The notes: generated by a model not told the origin, from the sequence alone. A stretch of DNA of 41,129 nt from Ignavibacteria bacterium (GCA_027295705.1 JAPUKJ010000040.1:1-41129); one strand, 5' to 3'; positions 17,836 through 27,980 are shown, numbered from the stretch's first letter. Numbers and translations: made by a program.

Positions 17836-18762
17836 ATGCAGCACTACATTCGAGTTGTCTTGTTGGGGACTTTATTTGTTGTCGCTGCTATAGGATGTGA
17901 GCAACGGCGGGATGTGTCTACAACCAGAGGATCGGTCACAATTGAGTGTGATGAGTCGCTCATGCCGGTAATGCAATTGCAGGCTGAGGATTTCGAACGC
18001 TCATACACAGAGGCCGCGGTGAGGCTTCGTTCTGTGCAGGCGCGGGAAGCAATTGCCGACTTTGTGGATGACAGTGTTAGAGTTATCGTAACTGCAAGAC
18101 CGTTTAATAAGGAGGAGCGGGATGTTATTGCTACTGCGAAGATTGAGTATAAGGAATTTAACGTCGCACTTGATGCTGTAGCAGTGATCATGCACAAGGA
18201 TAACCCGACAAAAGAACTCCGTATCAGTGAGCTTGACAGTATTTTTTCTGGTTTCAGCACGCGATGGTCATGGAAAACGCGAAACAATCTAATTGACGTA
18301 GCAATTTGTGGACTAAACTCCAGTACGAACGAAGTGTTTCGATCTGCAATATTGGAGGACAAGACGTTCACACTTACGGCTACGCGCTTCGATTCCAGTC
18401 AAATGCTTGTTGAATATGTTCTCACCAATCCTAATGCGATCGGGATTGTTGGTCTGAGTTGGTTAAGGGACTACGACGGACAACTACGTGTCGCTGGACT
18501 GGGTGACCCGAATGGACGGCCGGATTCAACTCAGCCCATGGGTCGGTACTATCCTCCGCTGCAAGCCCATGTATATCGTAAGTATTATCCTATTACCACG
18601 CCTGTCTATATATACACCCGGGAGATCCTTATGGATGTGGGCTTAGGATTCATCGCTTACGTCAGCAGCATTCAGGGACAAAAGATTTTCCAAGTGCATG
18701 GATTGGTGCCTGCAACCATGCCTGTTCGTTTGGTAGTAACTACCTCAGAGCCGGTCAAATAA
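17836..18762 (+). CDS. PstS-like substrate-binding lipoprotein
   Basis: A 308-residue lipoprotein with a signal peptide and lipobox ending AAIGC21. The rest has the periplasmic binding-protein fold of the phosphate-binding PstS group: GSVTIECDESLMPVMQLQAE, VRVIVTARPFNKEERDVI, DAVAVIMHKDNP, LDSIFSGF, NSSTNEVFRSAIL and PNAIGIVGLSWL. No pstC, pstA or pstB genes are adjacent, so classical phosphate import is not supported. Linked to TonB and TPR genes, it may sense or bind a ligand at the membrane. It ends one base before the TPR gene. Confidence 0.87.
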   Translation: MQHYIRVVLLGTLFVVAAIGCEQRRDVSTTRGSVTIECDESLMPVMQLQAEDFERSYTEAAVRLRSVQAREAIADFVDDSVRVIVTARPFNKEERDVIATAKIEYKEFNVALDAVAVIMHKDNPTKELRISELDSIFSGFSTRWSWKTRNNLIDVAICGLNSSTNEVFRSAILEDKTFTLTATRFDSSQMLVEYVLTNPNAIGIVGLSWLRDYDGQLRVAGLGDPNGRPDSTQPMGRYYPPLQAHVYRKYYPITTPVYIYTREILMDVGLGFIAYVSSIQGQKIFQVHGLVPATMPVRLVVTTSEPVK

Positions 18763-18763
18763 C

Positions 18764-20572
18764 ATGATGCGAACCATACTCTGGATTCTCCTCGTAGTTA
18801 CAGCCCATGCTGGCGTGGCACAAGATATCTACAACAAGGCGAGAGCCTCTCTGAGCGCTGGTGATACGGCTGCTGCTGTTGCGGGCTTCGAGGACGCGCT
18901 AAAGGCAAGGCAGAAGGTGGCAGAGTCGAACTATCACCTTGGTGCGATCGTGTATGCACGGGGCAAAGTTGACGATGCAATTCGTTATCTCAAGGCATCA
19001 TTGGAAGTTGATGATGAAAATGTCGACGCACTGAAGCTTCTTGGTGATGCATTCCTTGATAAAAATGATGTGTCGAATGCATTGGTCAACTACCAGAGCG
19101 CCGCTAATCTAGAGCCCAAAGATCCAGAAGTTGCTGCGGCGTTTGGAATTGCGTTATTGGCGGCGGATTCCATCGATGCTGCAATTGTTCATCTTAGTCG
19201 TGCAAAGGAGTCTGCTCCCGACAATCCTGCGCTCTACGTTGCACTCGGTGATGCCTATTTGAAGCAGAGGGTGACCGTTCTAGGCATCAGCAATTACCAA
19301 AAAGCGGTTGAACTCGATCCGAATAATTTTGAAACCCGCTTTAAACTTGCGCGGACATTTGAGAATGACAAGCAGTACAACGAAGCGGTGAAGGAGTACC
19401 GCGCAATCCAGGAAATCGACTCAACGTTTGCTGAAGCATATTTTCAAGAGGGAAGCATCTGGTACCGGGCAAAGCAATACCGAAACGCACTCGGCCCTCT
19501 AAAGAAGTATATTCATCTGAGGCCAGAATCCTTCGAGGGGACGCTCATGTATGCGCAAGCTCTCTCTGCTGCTAACGATCATGCAGAAACTGCAAAGATA
19601 GCCTTTCAGGCACTGGGACTTAATTCGACCGCGGTTGAAACTTGGAGGTTGTACTTCCACTCTCTGGTGGAGATCAAGGATTTTGACAAAGCGGAGAGTG
19701 CCCTGAAGAGCCTCCAGAAACGGGGAGCTCTGGAAGTTGATGACTATCTGAAATTGGGCAAAATGTACTTTGGCCTGAAAAAGGAAGAAGAAGCACTCGA
19801 TTGGTACCTCAAAGCTATCGAGGTCGATTCTGCAAATTGCGATCCCTATTTTAACCTCGGCTCCCTTTACATGAAAAAGCAAATGTACGCTGAGGCAGCA
19901 AAGATGTTTGAAAGGAAGATAGTATGCAATCCTCACTCCCTTAGTTCGTACTTGAACGCTGGCGCGAGCTACATGCAAATAAAAAACTATGGGAGGGCTC
20001 GCGAGCTCTTTCTGAAGAGCATTGAATTGAAATCGGACTACCTACAAGGTCGTCTCTGGCTTGCCAGGTACTATTCGCAAGTGGATTCGCTGGATAACGC
20101 AGTCGAACAGTATGACGAGGTGCTGAAGGAAGTGGGCGGTGATCCGTCCCAAAAGAAAATCGCTGGCGAAGCACATAGTCTAAAGGGGACGGCCTATTTC
20201 ATTAAGCAACAATATTCGAGGGCGATTGACTCGTACAGCAAAGCGCTTGCGAACGGTTACGAGAATGCCAGCGTGCATTTGTCTCTGGGGCAGGCTATTT
20301 TTCTTACCCTTGATCCGAAAGGGGACAGAGCGGAGAATCGGAAGAAAACTGAAGAAGCGGTGAAACACTTCAGGAGGTGCATTGTGTTGGAATCCGGTAA
20401 TCCCCAAGGTCACCTATGGCTTGGCCAAGGTCTGATTCAGTTGCGAATTGAGGGGGAAAACGAATTGAACAAGGATCTCACAGGGAAAGCATGCGCTGAA
20501 TTCAAGAAAACACTCAAGCTCGACCCCGGAAATGAGGACGCAAAGAAAGCTATTTCGCGCTATGGTTGCTGA
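18764..20572 (+). CDS. Large periplasmic TPR-repeat protein
   Basis: A 602-residue protein with an N-terminal signal peptide (RTILWILLVVTAHAGVAQ) and a mature region made almost wholly of tetratricopeptide repeats, roughly a dozen. Examples include VAESNYHLGAIVYARGKVDD, ALYVALGDAYLKQRVTV and CDPYFNLGSLYMKKQMYAEA. TPRs are scaffolds for protein-protein contact. Its place at the end of the exbBDD-tonB-PstS-like series suggests a periplasmic or outer-membrane assembly role linked to TonB energisation, but no partner can be read from sequence. It starts 2 bases after the PstS-like stop region. Confidence 0.9.
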   Translation: MMRTILWILLVVTAHAGVAQDIYNKARASLSAGDTAAAVAGFEDALKARQKVAESNYHLGAIVYARGKVDDAIRYLKASLEVDDENVDALKLLGDAFLDKNDVSNALVNYQSAANLEPKDPEVAAAFGIALLAADSIDAAIVHLSRAKESAPDNPALYVALGDAYLKQRVTVLGISNYQKAVELDPNNFETRFKLARTFENDKQYNEAVKEYRAIQEIDSTFAEAYFQEGSIWYRAKQYRNALGPLKKYIHLRPESFEGTLMYAQALSAANDHAETAKIAFQALGLNSTAVETWRLYFHSLVEIKDFDKAESALKSLQKRGALEVDDYLKLGKMYFGLKKEEEALDWYLKAIEVDSANCDPYFNLGSLYMKKQMYAEAAKMFERKIVCNPHSLSSYLNAGASYMQIKNYGRARELFLKSIELKSDYLQGRLWLARYYSQVDSLDNAVEQYDEVLKEVGGDPSQKKIAGEAHSLKGTAYFIKQQYSRAIDSYSKALANGYENASVHLSLGQAIFLTLDPKGDRAENRKKTEEAVKHFRRCIVLESGNPQGHLWLGQGLIQLRIEGENELNKDLTGKACAEFKKTLKLDPGNEDAKKAISRYGC

Positions 20573-20982
20573 GTTCTGCTTGTGAGGATGCCACTGTTCA
20601 TAGCGTCGGTTGAAGAACAACCGATGGCGACGAACTCAGATTGGTCGTGGCGCCGCGCTATCCGGCGGGAATAAGATCATTACGCGTTGCACCGCTGCTT
20701 TTCTTTCTGAACTAACCTCCCTTTGTTAGTTATTCACTGGTTCCCTTCCACAACGCACTGGAAAATCTTGCTCATTTGATGTTTTTTCGATATACTTGTG
20801 TCCTCAAAATTCGGTGGCCGAGTAAGCATTCTTAGCTCACGTCTGCGATATGCTCAGGCTCCTGTAAGCTCGCAAGGCTGAGCGGCCACAAATGTCGTGC
20901 ACTATCAGCAGCAGACGCGACGTTCGGGTCACGGTGCCGTAGATATTTACCTAAGGATTCAATAGTTGGAGTAATTTGCTGT
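20573..20982 (+). other. Leader and intergenic region before hppA
   Basis: About 410 bases with no convincing gene. A perfect hairpin TCGGTTG (20606-20612)/CAACCGA (20618-20624), loop AAGAA and without a following T-run, lies after the TPR gene. A promoter is proposed at 20768-20796. The resulting hppA leader would be about 180 bases; no recognised riboswitch fold was identified in it. Confidence 0.55.
20768..20796 (+). promoter_or_regulatory. Putative sigma70-type promoter for hppA
   Basis: TTGCTC (20768-20773), a 17-base T-rich spacer and TATACT (20791-20796), the best -35/-10 pair in the 410-base gap. It implies a leader of roughly 180 bases. Confidence 0.5.
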
Positions 20983-23034
20983 ATGGAAACATTGACTATG
21001 CTTTCACCGGTTCTTGGTTTGTTGGGTCTCGTCGTGGCATTAGCCATCTATTTTTCAATTAAACGGCAACCAGCAGGTAGTGAATTGATGCGTGATCTTG
21101 CTGACCAGATACATGTTGGTGCGATGACGTTTCTGAAGCGTGAATACCTTGTTCTTGTCTTTTTTGTCGCCATCGTTGCAGTACTACTTGGTGTGTTTTT
21201 GCAGTGGCAAACAGCATTGGCATTCTTAAGTGGAGCGACTTGCTCCGTGCTTGCAGGTTTTTTCGGGATGCAGGCGGCGACCAAGGCGAATGTTCGCACT
21301 GCGCAGGCAGCGAAGGAAAAGGGGCAGGGAAAAGCGTTGCTCATAGCATTTAGCGGCGGAGCCGTCATGGGTGTGAGTGTGGCGAGTCTCGGTCTAATTG
21401 GCGTTGGAGTATTCTTCATGTATTTCGGCCAGCCTGAGACGGCGAAGATAATCAACGGTTTTGCGATGGGCGCAAGCTCGATCGCTCTCTTCGCGAGGGT
21501 CGGCGGTGGCATCTTCACGAAGGCGGCGGATGTTGGTGCCGATCTTGTGGGAAAGATTGAAGCTGGAATTCCTGAGGATGACCCGCGCAATCCTGGTGTT
21601 ATTGCAGACAACGTGGGTGACAACGTGGGTGACGTGGCTGGAATGGGCGCGGATATTTTTGCGTCGTACGTAGGGTCTATCATTGCGACCATAGCAATTG
21701 GCGCAACGTTGCTTCCCGAAGGACTGTCACTGTTGCAGGCAAATCCTGAAGGAGGAAGTCAAAGCATCGACATGAAGGCAATTCTCATGTCGCTTCCGAT
21801 CATCCTTGCAGTCATCGGTCTTGTCTCTTCTTTTGTTGGTATTGGTTCCATGAGAATACTGAAGCAATACTCCCCCGCTGCTGCATTGCGATACTCGACC
21901 TTCATTGCCGCAGGTCTGTTTCTGGCCGGCGCGTATTGGTATGTTGCGACTCATGATGTTAGCAACAATGTTTTCTGGGCGATATTTTTTGGCGCGATCG
22001 CTGGCATTCTCATTGGACTAATAACTGAGTATTACACATCTTCCCGGCCTGTCAGGCGAATTGCTTTTGCCAGTAAGACAGGCCCTGCTACTAACATCAT
22101 CGATGGTCTCGCGGTCGGATTGGAGTCGACTGCGCTTCCTGTGCTTGCGATCTGCGTCGCAATCTTTGTTGCAAATTATGTCGCGGGGTTGTATGGAATC
22201 GGCATTGCGGCTGTTGGGATGCTTGCCACAGTTGGTATCACAATGTCGGTTGATGCATATGGACCAATTGCCGACAATGCTGGTGGCATTTCCGAAATGT
22301 CCGGCCTGGGCCCCGAGGTACGAAAGATCACGGATGGTCTTGATGCGTTAGGAAACACGACGGCTGCAATCGGAAAGGGATTTGCCATCGGCTCAGCTGC
22401 GCTGACTGCCCTCGCCCTGTTTGCCGCCTACTCACAAGCGGTCTCAGCATCGAGTGGGATTCCATTACAGATTGCTATCACGGATCCATTGGTTTTTGTC
22501 GGGCTCTTTATCGGCGGCATTCTTCCGTTTTTCATAGCATCGTTGACAATGACTGCTGTTGGCCGCGCGGCTGGAAAGATGGTAGCTGAAATCCGTCGGC
22601 AGTTCCGTGAAATTCCTGGGCTGCTCGAAGGGAAACCAGGTGTGAAGCCCGATGCAGCGCGCTGCGTTGACATCTCAACCACCGCTGCTTTACGTGAGAT
22701 GATCCTCCCCGGAATCACTGCAGTAATTGCACCAGTGGCAATTGGATTCCTTCTTGGACCTTCGGCCCTGGGCGGTATGCTTGCCGGTGCTACGGTGACG
22801 GGAGTTCTCCTTGCACTGATGATGGCAAATGCAGGTGGCGCGTGGGATAACGCCAAGAAGGCGATCGAAAGAGGAGAGATTGAAGGAGAAAGGAAGGGCT
22901 CAGATGCTCACAAAGCCTCAGTGGTGGGCGATACGGTTGGAGATCCATTCAAGGATACATCTGGCCCGTCAATGAACATCCTCATTAAACTGATGTCCGT
23001 GGTTTCACTTGTTATCGCGCCGCTACTTGTATAG
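20983..23034 (+). CDS. hppA: Membrane-bound ion-translocating pyrophosphatase
   Basis: Hydrolyses pyrophosphate and pumps H+ or Na+ across the inner membrane; 683 residues, very hydrophobic, with the usual 16-helix length. The PPi-Mg site motifs are DVGADLVGK (183-191), the [19 protein letters not shown] run (about 199-217) and, near the C-terminus, [21 protein letters not shown] (457-462) has Ala461 where K+-independent enzymes carry Lys, placing this protein in the K+-dependent subfamily. Whether it pumps Na+ or H+ cannot be decided here. It appears to be monocistronic, between a long leader and a possible terminator. Confidence 0.97.
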   Translation: METLTMLSPVLGLLGLVVALAIYFSIKRQPAGSELMRDLADQIHVGAMTFLKREYLVLVFFVAIVAVLLGVFLQWQTALAFLSGATCSVLAGFFGMQAATKANVRTAQAAKEKGQGKALLIAFSGGAVMGVSVASLGLIGVGVFFMYFGQPETAKIINGFAMGASSIALFARVGGGIFTKAADVGADLVGKIEAGIPEDDPRNPGVIADNVGDNVGDVAGMGADIFASYVGSIIATIAIGATLLPEGLSLLQANPEGGSQSIDMKAILMSLPIILAVIGLVSSFVGIGSMRILKQYSPAAALRYSTFIAAGLFLAGAYWYVATHDVSNNVFWAIFFGAIAGILIGLITEYYTSSRPVRRIAFASKTGPATNIIDGLAVGLESTALPVLAICVAIFVANYVAGLYGIGIAAVGMLATVGITMSVDAYGPIADNAGGISEMSGLGPEVRKITDGLDALGNTTAAIGKGFAIGSAALTALALFAAYSQAVSASSGIPLQIAITDPLVFVGLFIGGILPFFIASLTMTAVGRAAGKMVAEIRRQFREIPGLLEGKPGVKPDAARCVDISTTAALREMILPGITAVIAPVAIGFLLGPSALGGMLAGATVTGVLLALMMANAGGAWDNAKKAIERGEIEGERKGSDAHKASVVGDTVGDPFKDTSGPSMNILIKLMSVVSLVIAPLLV

Positions 23035-23057
23035 ACATGAAGAACCACAAAATGAAC

Positions 23058-23097
23058 GAAGCCGTCTGAAGAGAAGTTACAGAGCGGCTTCTTAGTT
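23058..23097 (+). terminator. Possible terminator hairpin after hppA
   Basis: The stem GAAGCCGTCTG/CAGAGCGGCTTC (one extra base on the 3' arm; 23058-23068 with 23080-23091) is followed by TTAGTTATTG, a weak T-rich tail. It lies between hppA (plus) and the convergent Nudix gene (minus), and may work in both directions. Confidence 0.6.
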
Positions 23098-23120
23098 ATT
23101 GTGCCTTTTCAAGATTGAAG

Positions 23121-23714
23121 TCACCGCTGAGGTGGTGCAAGATCAATTTTCTCGAGAAGGGATCGAATGATCATCGCAGTTGCTCCCCATATCGTGTGCT
23201 TACCGCTCTCGTAATACCAGACCTCGCGTTTCCTTCCTTGGAATTCTCGCAGCTCCATCCTTCCGTTCGCAGGGTCAGCAAAGAACAGGAGTGGCAAGTG
23301 GAACACCTCCTCAACCTCGATATCGTTTACTCGTAGTTGTGGCAGGTTCTCTATTATCCCAACAACGGGCGTTATGACGAAGCCGGTCGGTGTTGGCAGG
23401 TCGTCCAGCAGGCCGACCGTCTCGACCGCAGCTACCGGAATTCCGACTTCTTCGTGTGCCTCTCGCAATGCTGCATGGACAACGTCAGGATCGTCATCAT
23501 CCACCATCCCTCCGGGAAACGATATCTGGCCTTTGTGTGTCTCTACTACTTCAGTCCTTTTTGTAAACAAGAGTTCGTACGTGTCGTTCGCCCGGACGAT
23601 TGGAACAAGTACGGCCGCCCTGTGAAACCCATCTATCATGACCTCTGTTCTTGTTCCAGTTGCAAGCCGTGACTGGAGAAGCTCTCGGATTTCTCTTACT
23701 GATAAGACCTTCAT
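23121..23714 (-). CDS. Nudix hydrolase, CoA pyrophosphatase (NudL)-like
   Basis: A 197-residue Nudix protein. The Nudix box runs from GGMVDDDDPD to REAHEEVG (about 68-91), with catalytic REAHEE intact. It is preceded by KGQISFPGG, the flank typical of the UPF0035/NudL group, which cleaves CoA and related pyrophosphates. HRAAVLVPI and the later PTGFVITPVVG block also fit that group. It is convergent with hppA and divergent from the S1/P1 nuclease gene, so it is probably transcribed alone. The substrate is inferred from family only. Confidence 0.92.
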   Translation of the reverse strand: MKVLSVREIRELLQSRLATGTRTEVMIDGFHRAAVLVPIVRANDTYELLFTKRTEVVETHKGQISFPGGMVDDDDPDVVHAALREAHEEVGIPVAAVETVGLLDDLPTPTGFVITPVVGIIENLPQLRVNDIEVEEVFHLPLLFFADPANGRMELREFQGRKREVWYYESGKHTIWGATAMIIRSLLEKIDLAPPQR

Positions 23715-23837
23715 GCAATTAAAATAGGGAACATTGTCCGAATTCGCAAAATTGGTTCAGTTCCATATGGTGATCCTTTGCATGTCGGGACTTTCATGTG
23801 TATCTTGATGAAGAATAGAAACACTTTGTGGAGCTTC

Positions 23838-24989
23838 ATGTCGTCATCGCAAAAATATATTCTGATAGCAGTATCTATCGCGTTGTTTGTTGTTCTCTAC
23901 CACAGTGCATCCGGTTGGGGATGGGATTCGCACAGGTTCATAAATAGAAAGGCTGTCTATCATCTTCCAAATGAAATGATACTTTTTATTCAAGATAGCT
24001 CCTTCTTTGCGGCCCATTCCGTCGATGCAGACCAGCGACGGGATCCTGCCGACACTAGCCTGTATGGCGAGGCACCACGACATTACCTTGACATCGATGA
24101 TTATCCCGATTTTCACAGTCTAACCCGTGATTTGGATTCATTGATTGCTCGGTACGGATGGGATCGTGTGAAGGAGAATGGGACGAATCCATGGGCGACG
24201 GTCTGGAATCTGGACTCATTGGTGGATCAGCTTGCTCGCGGGGATTGGGCTGCCGCAAAACTTACAGCAAGTGACATTGGACATTATGTTGGCGATGCAC
24301 ACCAGCCGTTGCATTGCACAAGAAATTACAACGGACAGTACACGAACAACTATGGTATCCATTCCCGGTACGAGACTACAATGTTGAGTTCATCGTACTA
24401 CCTCTCGTCATTGCATATTGTTCCCGATACAGTTGTGTACATTGCAGATCCCGTGGAGTACGCTTTTGATTACATTATCCACTCCAATAGTCTGATTGAT
24501 ACCATCCTTCAGGGCGACGACTATGCAAAGGCCGTGTCCGGATGGAATGGCTCGGGAAATGCTCCGCCTGCTTATTATGCTGCCCTCTGGGACAGAACTC
24601 GTGCGATGACGCTTGATCAGATGCAGCGGGGCACCCAGGCTATTGCAAATTCGTGGTACTCCGCTTGGGTGGATGCCGGATTGATTGTCCCAACTAGTGT
24701 GGAACCTCCTCCTGAACCACGACCGAAAGATTTCAACCTCAGGCAAAACTATCCAAATCCGTTCAACCCTGGCACCACCATCTCATACCGCCTCGCTGTC
24801 GGAGGAACGGTGTCACTCAAAGTCTTCTCGATGACTGGGGAAGAAATAGCTACGTTGGTTCGCGAGGATCAATCCGCGGGCAATCATGCTTTGGCCTTTG
24901 ACGGTTCAGGACTCGCAAGCGGTGTCTATTTGTATGAGCTTAGGCTCGGCGGCTTTTCTCAAACAAAGAAGTTACTGCTTCTCAGGTAA
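23838..24989 (+). CDS. S1/P1-type zinc nuclease with T9SS sorting domain
   Basis: Extracellular nuclease or phospholipase C-like zinc enzyme. The frame opens at 23778, but the ATG at 23838 has GTGGAG just upstream and yields a clean signal peptide (ILIAVSIALFVVLYHSASG), giving 383 residues. The mature protein starts near Trp-Gly-Trp-Asp-Ser-His; S1/P1 enzymes use the N-terminal Trp as a zinc ligand. HYLDIDD and DIGHYVGDAHQPLHC supply the other ligands. A Pro-rich linker leads to the type A sorting domain with NYPNPFNPGTTISY and a final SQTKKLLLLR. The family degrades single-stranded nucleic acid or phospholipid; nutrient scavenging is inferred. Confidence 0.9.
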   Translation: MSSSQKYILIAVSIALFVVLYHSASGWGWDSHRFINRKAVYHLPNEMILFIQDSSFFAAHSVDADQRRDPADTSLYGEAPRHYLDIDDYPDFHSLTRDLDSLIARYGWDRVKENGTNPWATVWNLDSLVDQLARGDWAAAKLTASDIGHYVGDAHQPLHCTRNYNGQYTNNYGIHSRYETTMLSSSYYLSSLHIVPDTVVYIADPVEYAFDYIIHSNSLIDTILQGDDYAKAVSGWNGSGNAPPAYYAALWDRTRAMTLDQMQRGTQAIANSWYSAWVDAGLIVPTSVEPPPEPRPKDFNLRQNYPNPFNPGTTISYRLAVGGTVSLKVFSMTGEEIATLVREDQSAGNHALAFDGSGLASGVYLYELRLGGFSQTKKLLLLR

Positions 24990-25011
24990 TCCAGGCATTC
25001 TCTGCCGGATT
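24988..25011 (+). terminator. Possible terminator hairpin after the T9SS nuclease
   Basis: AATCC-A-GGCA / TGCC-GGATT with loop TTCTC, one bulged A, overlapping the stop codon. There is no strong T-run (GTAATTAAG follows), so termination is uncertain. Confidence 0.35.
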
Positions 25012-25081
25012 GTAATTAAGTAGTGTCGTCTCGCCCTGCGAAAGTCTACGCACTCAGTATAATGCCCTCCACGAGTTTCTG

Positions 25082-25110
25082 TTCAAACTAGTTCCGCTTT
25101 TAGGTATATT
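25082..25110 (+). promoter_or_regulatory. Putative promoter of the copper operon
   Basis: TTCAAA (25082-25087), a 17-base spacer ending TTTTAGG, and TATATT (25105-25110). The AGG-TATATT end matches the hpnC promoter at 5013-5041. No obvious CueR- or CsoR-type operator palindrome was recognised in the roughly 60-base leader. Confidence 0.5.
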
Positions 25111-25169
25111 ATTGCAGATCGCGGTTTTCCATGTGATTGATTTTGTAATCTGCCTCTTGGAGGAATAAA

Positions 25170-25373
25170 ATGACAAGAAAAGAAATCCGGATCGAAGGAA
25201 TGACGTGCGATCACTGCGTCATGGCCGTGAACAAGGAGCTTGCAAAGGTTCCTGATTTGCACATAATTAATGTAAGGATCGGCTCGACCTATCTAGAGTT
25301 CGATGAATCAAAGGTGAACATGTCTCACATCAATGCGGCTGTCGAAGAGGCCGGATACAAGATAACCATATGA
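25170..25373 (+). CDS. copZ: Copper chaperone, heavy-metal-associated domain (CopZ-like)
   Basis: A 67-residue single HMA domain with the metal-binding GMTCDHC motif (Cys13 and Cys16) and a ferredoxin-like beta-alpha-beta pattern ending EEAGYKITI. It is likely to carry Cu(I) to the CopA ATPase encoded 34 bases downstream. TTGGAGGAATAAA gives a strong ribosome binding site. The Asp-His pair between the cysteines differs from the more common Xaa choices but is seen in other HMA proteins. Confidence 0.93.
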   Translation: MTRKEIRIEGMTCDHCVMAVNKELAKVPDLHIINVRIGSTYLEFDESKVNMSHINAAVEEAGYKITI

Positions 25374-25407
25374 TTACAGCATTAGCTGGAGACGGGCTGG
25401 TGAAGAT

Positions 25408-27645
25408 ATGGTAACGTCGAACAAGACATTTGACCATTTGCAGACCTTGACGCTTCCCGTTGAGGGAATGTCATGCGCGAGCTGCGTTCTTCGCGTTGAA
25501 AAGGCGCTGAAGAAAGTGAATGGTGTCTCCAGTGCCACCGTCAACCTTGCAAACGAGAAAGCCACGATTGAATTCGATACCGCAAAAGCGACGGTCGAAC
25601 AACTGCAGGGAGCTGTGGCGGAGTCAGGTTACACACTACGTATCCCGAAAAGCACTGAGGCCCCCGGTGAACAAGAGATGGAGCAGGCCAAAGGTGTAGC
25701 TGACAAACACCTCATGAGCGAGCTGATCTTAAGTGCAGCTTTTACACTTGCTATCATGGTCCTCAGCATACTGGGTATGGCTGATAGGTTGCCGTTCACG
25801 TTTGATACAATGAACAAGATTCTCTTGGTATTGGCGACGCCTGTGATGTTCATTGCGGGCCGGAGGTTCTTCATGGGTGCCTGGGCAACGGCGAAGCATT
25901 TTACTGCCGACATGAACACGTTAATTGCAGTTGGGACCGGTGCAGCATACGCGTACAGCGTGACAGCGGTACTCTTCCCGGTAGTAGTTGGGACTGCCGG
26001 TGCAACGCCTCATGTCTATTTTGACACGGCCGTTGTGATCATCACATTGATATTACTGGGCAGGTATCTGGAGGCGACTGCCAAAAGCAGAACCTCAGAT
26101 GCAATCAAGAAACTGCTAGGGTTGCAGCCTAAGACAGCGCGTGTGGTGCGCGACGGTAGTGACACAGATGTTTCAATCGATGACGTGCTCTTGGAGGATA
26201 TCGTTATTGTGAGACCGGGAGAAAAAATTCCCGTTGACGGTATCATTACAAAAGGCTTGACAAGTATTGATGAGTCAATGGTGACAGGGGAAAGTCTTCC
26301 TGTTGAAAAGAGTGTAGGTCACAAGGTTGTAGGCGGGACAATCAACAAGAACGGCAGTATCGAATTTCGTGCTACGGCAGTCGGTAAGAACACCGTGCTT
26401 GCTCAGATCGTGAAGCTTGTGGAAGAGGCACAAGGCTCGAAAGCGCCGATACAGAGGCTTGCGGACAGGATTGCTTCCGTGTTTGTGCCCATTGTTATCG
26501 GTATTGCGCTACTGACGTTTTCGCTTTGGTTTTTCGTTGGTCAAAGCAGCTTCACGTATGCGATGGTCAATTTTATTGCTGTGCTTATTATTGCGTGTCC
26601 TTGTGCTCTTGGACTTGCAACACCGACGGCAATTATGGTTGGAACCGGAGTCGGAGCCAGGCTTGGTGTCCTCATCAAGAACGCAGAGAGCCTGGAGCGG
26701 ACACACAAAATTCAGACAGTCATACTGGACAAGACCGGGACTATCACTGAGGGGAAGCCTTCAGTGACGGACGTGATGACATTCAGTGGTTTTGAGCAAA
26801 CGCGGGTTTTGCAAGCGGTGGCGTCGGTGGAGAAACAATCGGAACATCCTCTCGGCCAGGCAATAGTGGAATATGCTGTTAAGAAGAACATCCCCTTGGC
26901 TCCCACAGATGCTTTCCAGTTATCGACAGGTCTCGGAGTAACGGCTGTGGTTGATGGGAACACTGTGGCCGCAGGTAACATGTCTTTTATGAAGGAACAT
27001 GTTTCCTATCTTGATGAACATGGAGAAGTTGCCGACCGTTTCTCTAACGAAGGGAAGACTCCGATCTTTATCGCTATCAATGGGAAGGTTGCTGGTCTCA
27101 TTGCCATCGCAGACACGATTAAAGCTACTGCGCCGGAAGCGATCAAGAAATTGCAGGCAATGGGCCTTGAAGTCATAATGCTCACGGGGGACAACGAACG
27201 GACTGCAAAGGCCATTGCGGTGCAAGCAGGTCTTGACCGATTGATTTCGCAAGTGAAGCCTGACGAGAAGTTACACCATGTGAAAGTCATCCAGGGTGAA
27301 GGGAAGTTCGTTGCGATGGCAGGCGATGGAATCAATGACGCTCCCGCACTCGCTCAGGCTGATGTTGGCATTGCAATGGGGACCGGTACCGATATTGCCA
27401 TGGAGGCAGCAGATATCACACTCATGAAAGGTGATTTAAGGAGCATTGTGCACGCAATACAACTATCTTCACGGACTCTGGGCACGATAAGACAGAATCT
27501 CTTTTGGGCATTCATTTACAATGTTGTCGGAATACCGGTCGCAGCTCTGGGACTGCTCAACCCGATGATCGCGGCTGCTGCCATGGCATTTAGTTCAGTA
27601 AGCGTGGTAAGCAATTCGTTGAGGTTGAAAAGATTCAGGGGGTAA
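25408..27645 (+). CDS. copA: Copper-exporting P1B-type ATPase CopA
   Basis: Pumps Cu(I) out of the cytosol; 745 residues. One N-terminal HMA domain has GMSCASC (20-26). Eight predicted TM helices follow, with the actuator motif TGES (293-296), the intramembrane metal site CPC (397-399), the phosphorylation motif DKTGT (441-445), the ATP-binding SEHPLG and [20 protein letters not shown] motifs, and the C-terminal YNVVG and [13 protein letters not shown] blocks typical of Cu(I)-ATPases. These identify group P1B-1 (Cu+/Ag+). Operon with copZ. Confidence 0.97.
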   Translation: MVTSNKTFDHLQTLTLPVEGMSCASCVLRVEKALKKVNGVSSATVNLANEKATIEFDTAKATVEQLQGAVAESGYTLRIPKSTEAPGEQEMEQAKGVADKHLMSELILSAAFTLAIMVLSILGMADRLPFTFDTMNKILLVLATPVMFIAGRRFFMGAWATAKHFTADMNTLIAVGTGAAYAYSVTAVLFPVVVGTAGATPHVYFDTAVVIITLILLGRYLEATAKSRTSDAIKKLLGLQPKTARVVRDGSDTDVSIDDVLLEDIVIVRPGEKIPVDGIITKGLTSIDESMVTGESLPVEKSVGHKVVGGTINKNGSIEFRATAVGKNTVLAQIVKLVEEAQGSKAPIQRLADRIASVFVPIVIGIALLTFSLWFFVGQSSFTYAMVNFIAVLIIACPCALGLATPTAIMVGTGVGARLGVLIKNAESLERTHKIQTVILDKTGTITEGKPSVTDVMTFSGFEQTRVLQAVASVEKQSEHPLGQAIVEYAVKKNIPLAPTDAFQLSTGLGVTAVVDGNTVAAGNMSFMKEHVSYLDEHGEVADRFSNEGKTPIFIAINGKVAGLIAIADTIKATAPEAIKKLQAMGLEVIMLTGDNERTAKAIAVQAGLDRLISQVKPDEKLHHVKVIQGEGKFVAMAGDGINDAPALAQADVGIAMGTGTDIAMEAADITLMKGDLRSIVHAIQLSSRTLGTIRQNLFWAFIYNVVGIPVAALGLLNPMIAAAAMAFSSVSVVSNSLRLKRFRG

Positions 27646-27980
27646 CTTATTCAGTGGGTAGACAGTCCAGATGGTTCCCGTCGGGCCGAGCTCGTAGTTA
27701 GACGAGACTGACGAAAGGCATCCAAAGAAGAACAGCTGGAGATCCAATTATTCGCAAGTTGAAATCTGGATTCTCTAGTCCTCATGTGAGGGCTGCGGTC
27801 AGGATTTCACGGGTAAAACCAATGCCACCTAGCTACAAGCGAACCGATAAGCCAATCCGTCCTGTGAAGATCACAAGCTGGATGGGCGGAGAGCATTGGT
27901 ACATAGGCGATGTGCAGTACCTACACCTTGAGGATGCCATCGCGTATTGCGAGAGAATCGGATCACACGTGGGAAGGGGA
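27646..27980. other. Gap after copA with a doubtful short frame
   Basis: About 335 bases. A plus-strand frame at 27759-28007 (TTG start; an ATG at 27822) encodes a segment with protein-like character (TSWMGGEHWYIGDVQYLHLE, DAIAYCERIG), but it has no ribosome binding site and no recognised family. It overlaps the end of the glycosyltransferase gene on the other strand. It could be a small gene or a remnant; no gene is called with confidence. Confidence 0.4.

Noticed and set aside
17836-18762. Phosphate ABC transport operon
   Set aside because: The PstS-like lipoprotein has no pstC, pstA, pstB or phoU neighbours.
20606-20624. Terminator after the TPR gene
   Set aside because: The hairpin is perfect but has no T-run after it, so a Rho-independent terminator cannot be claimed.
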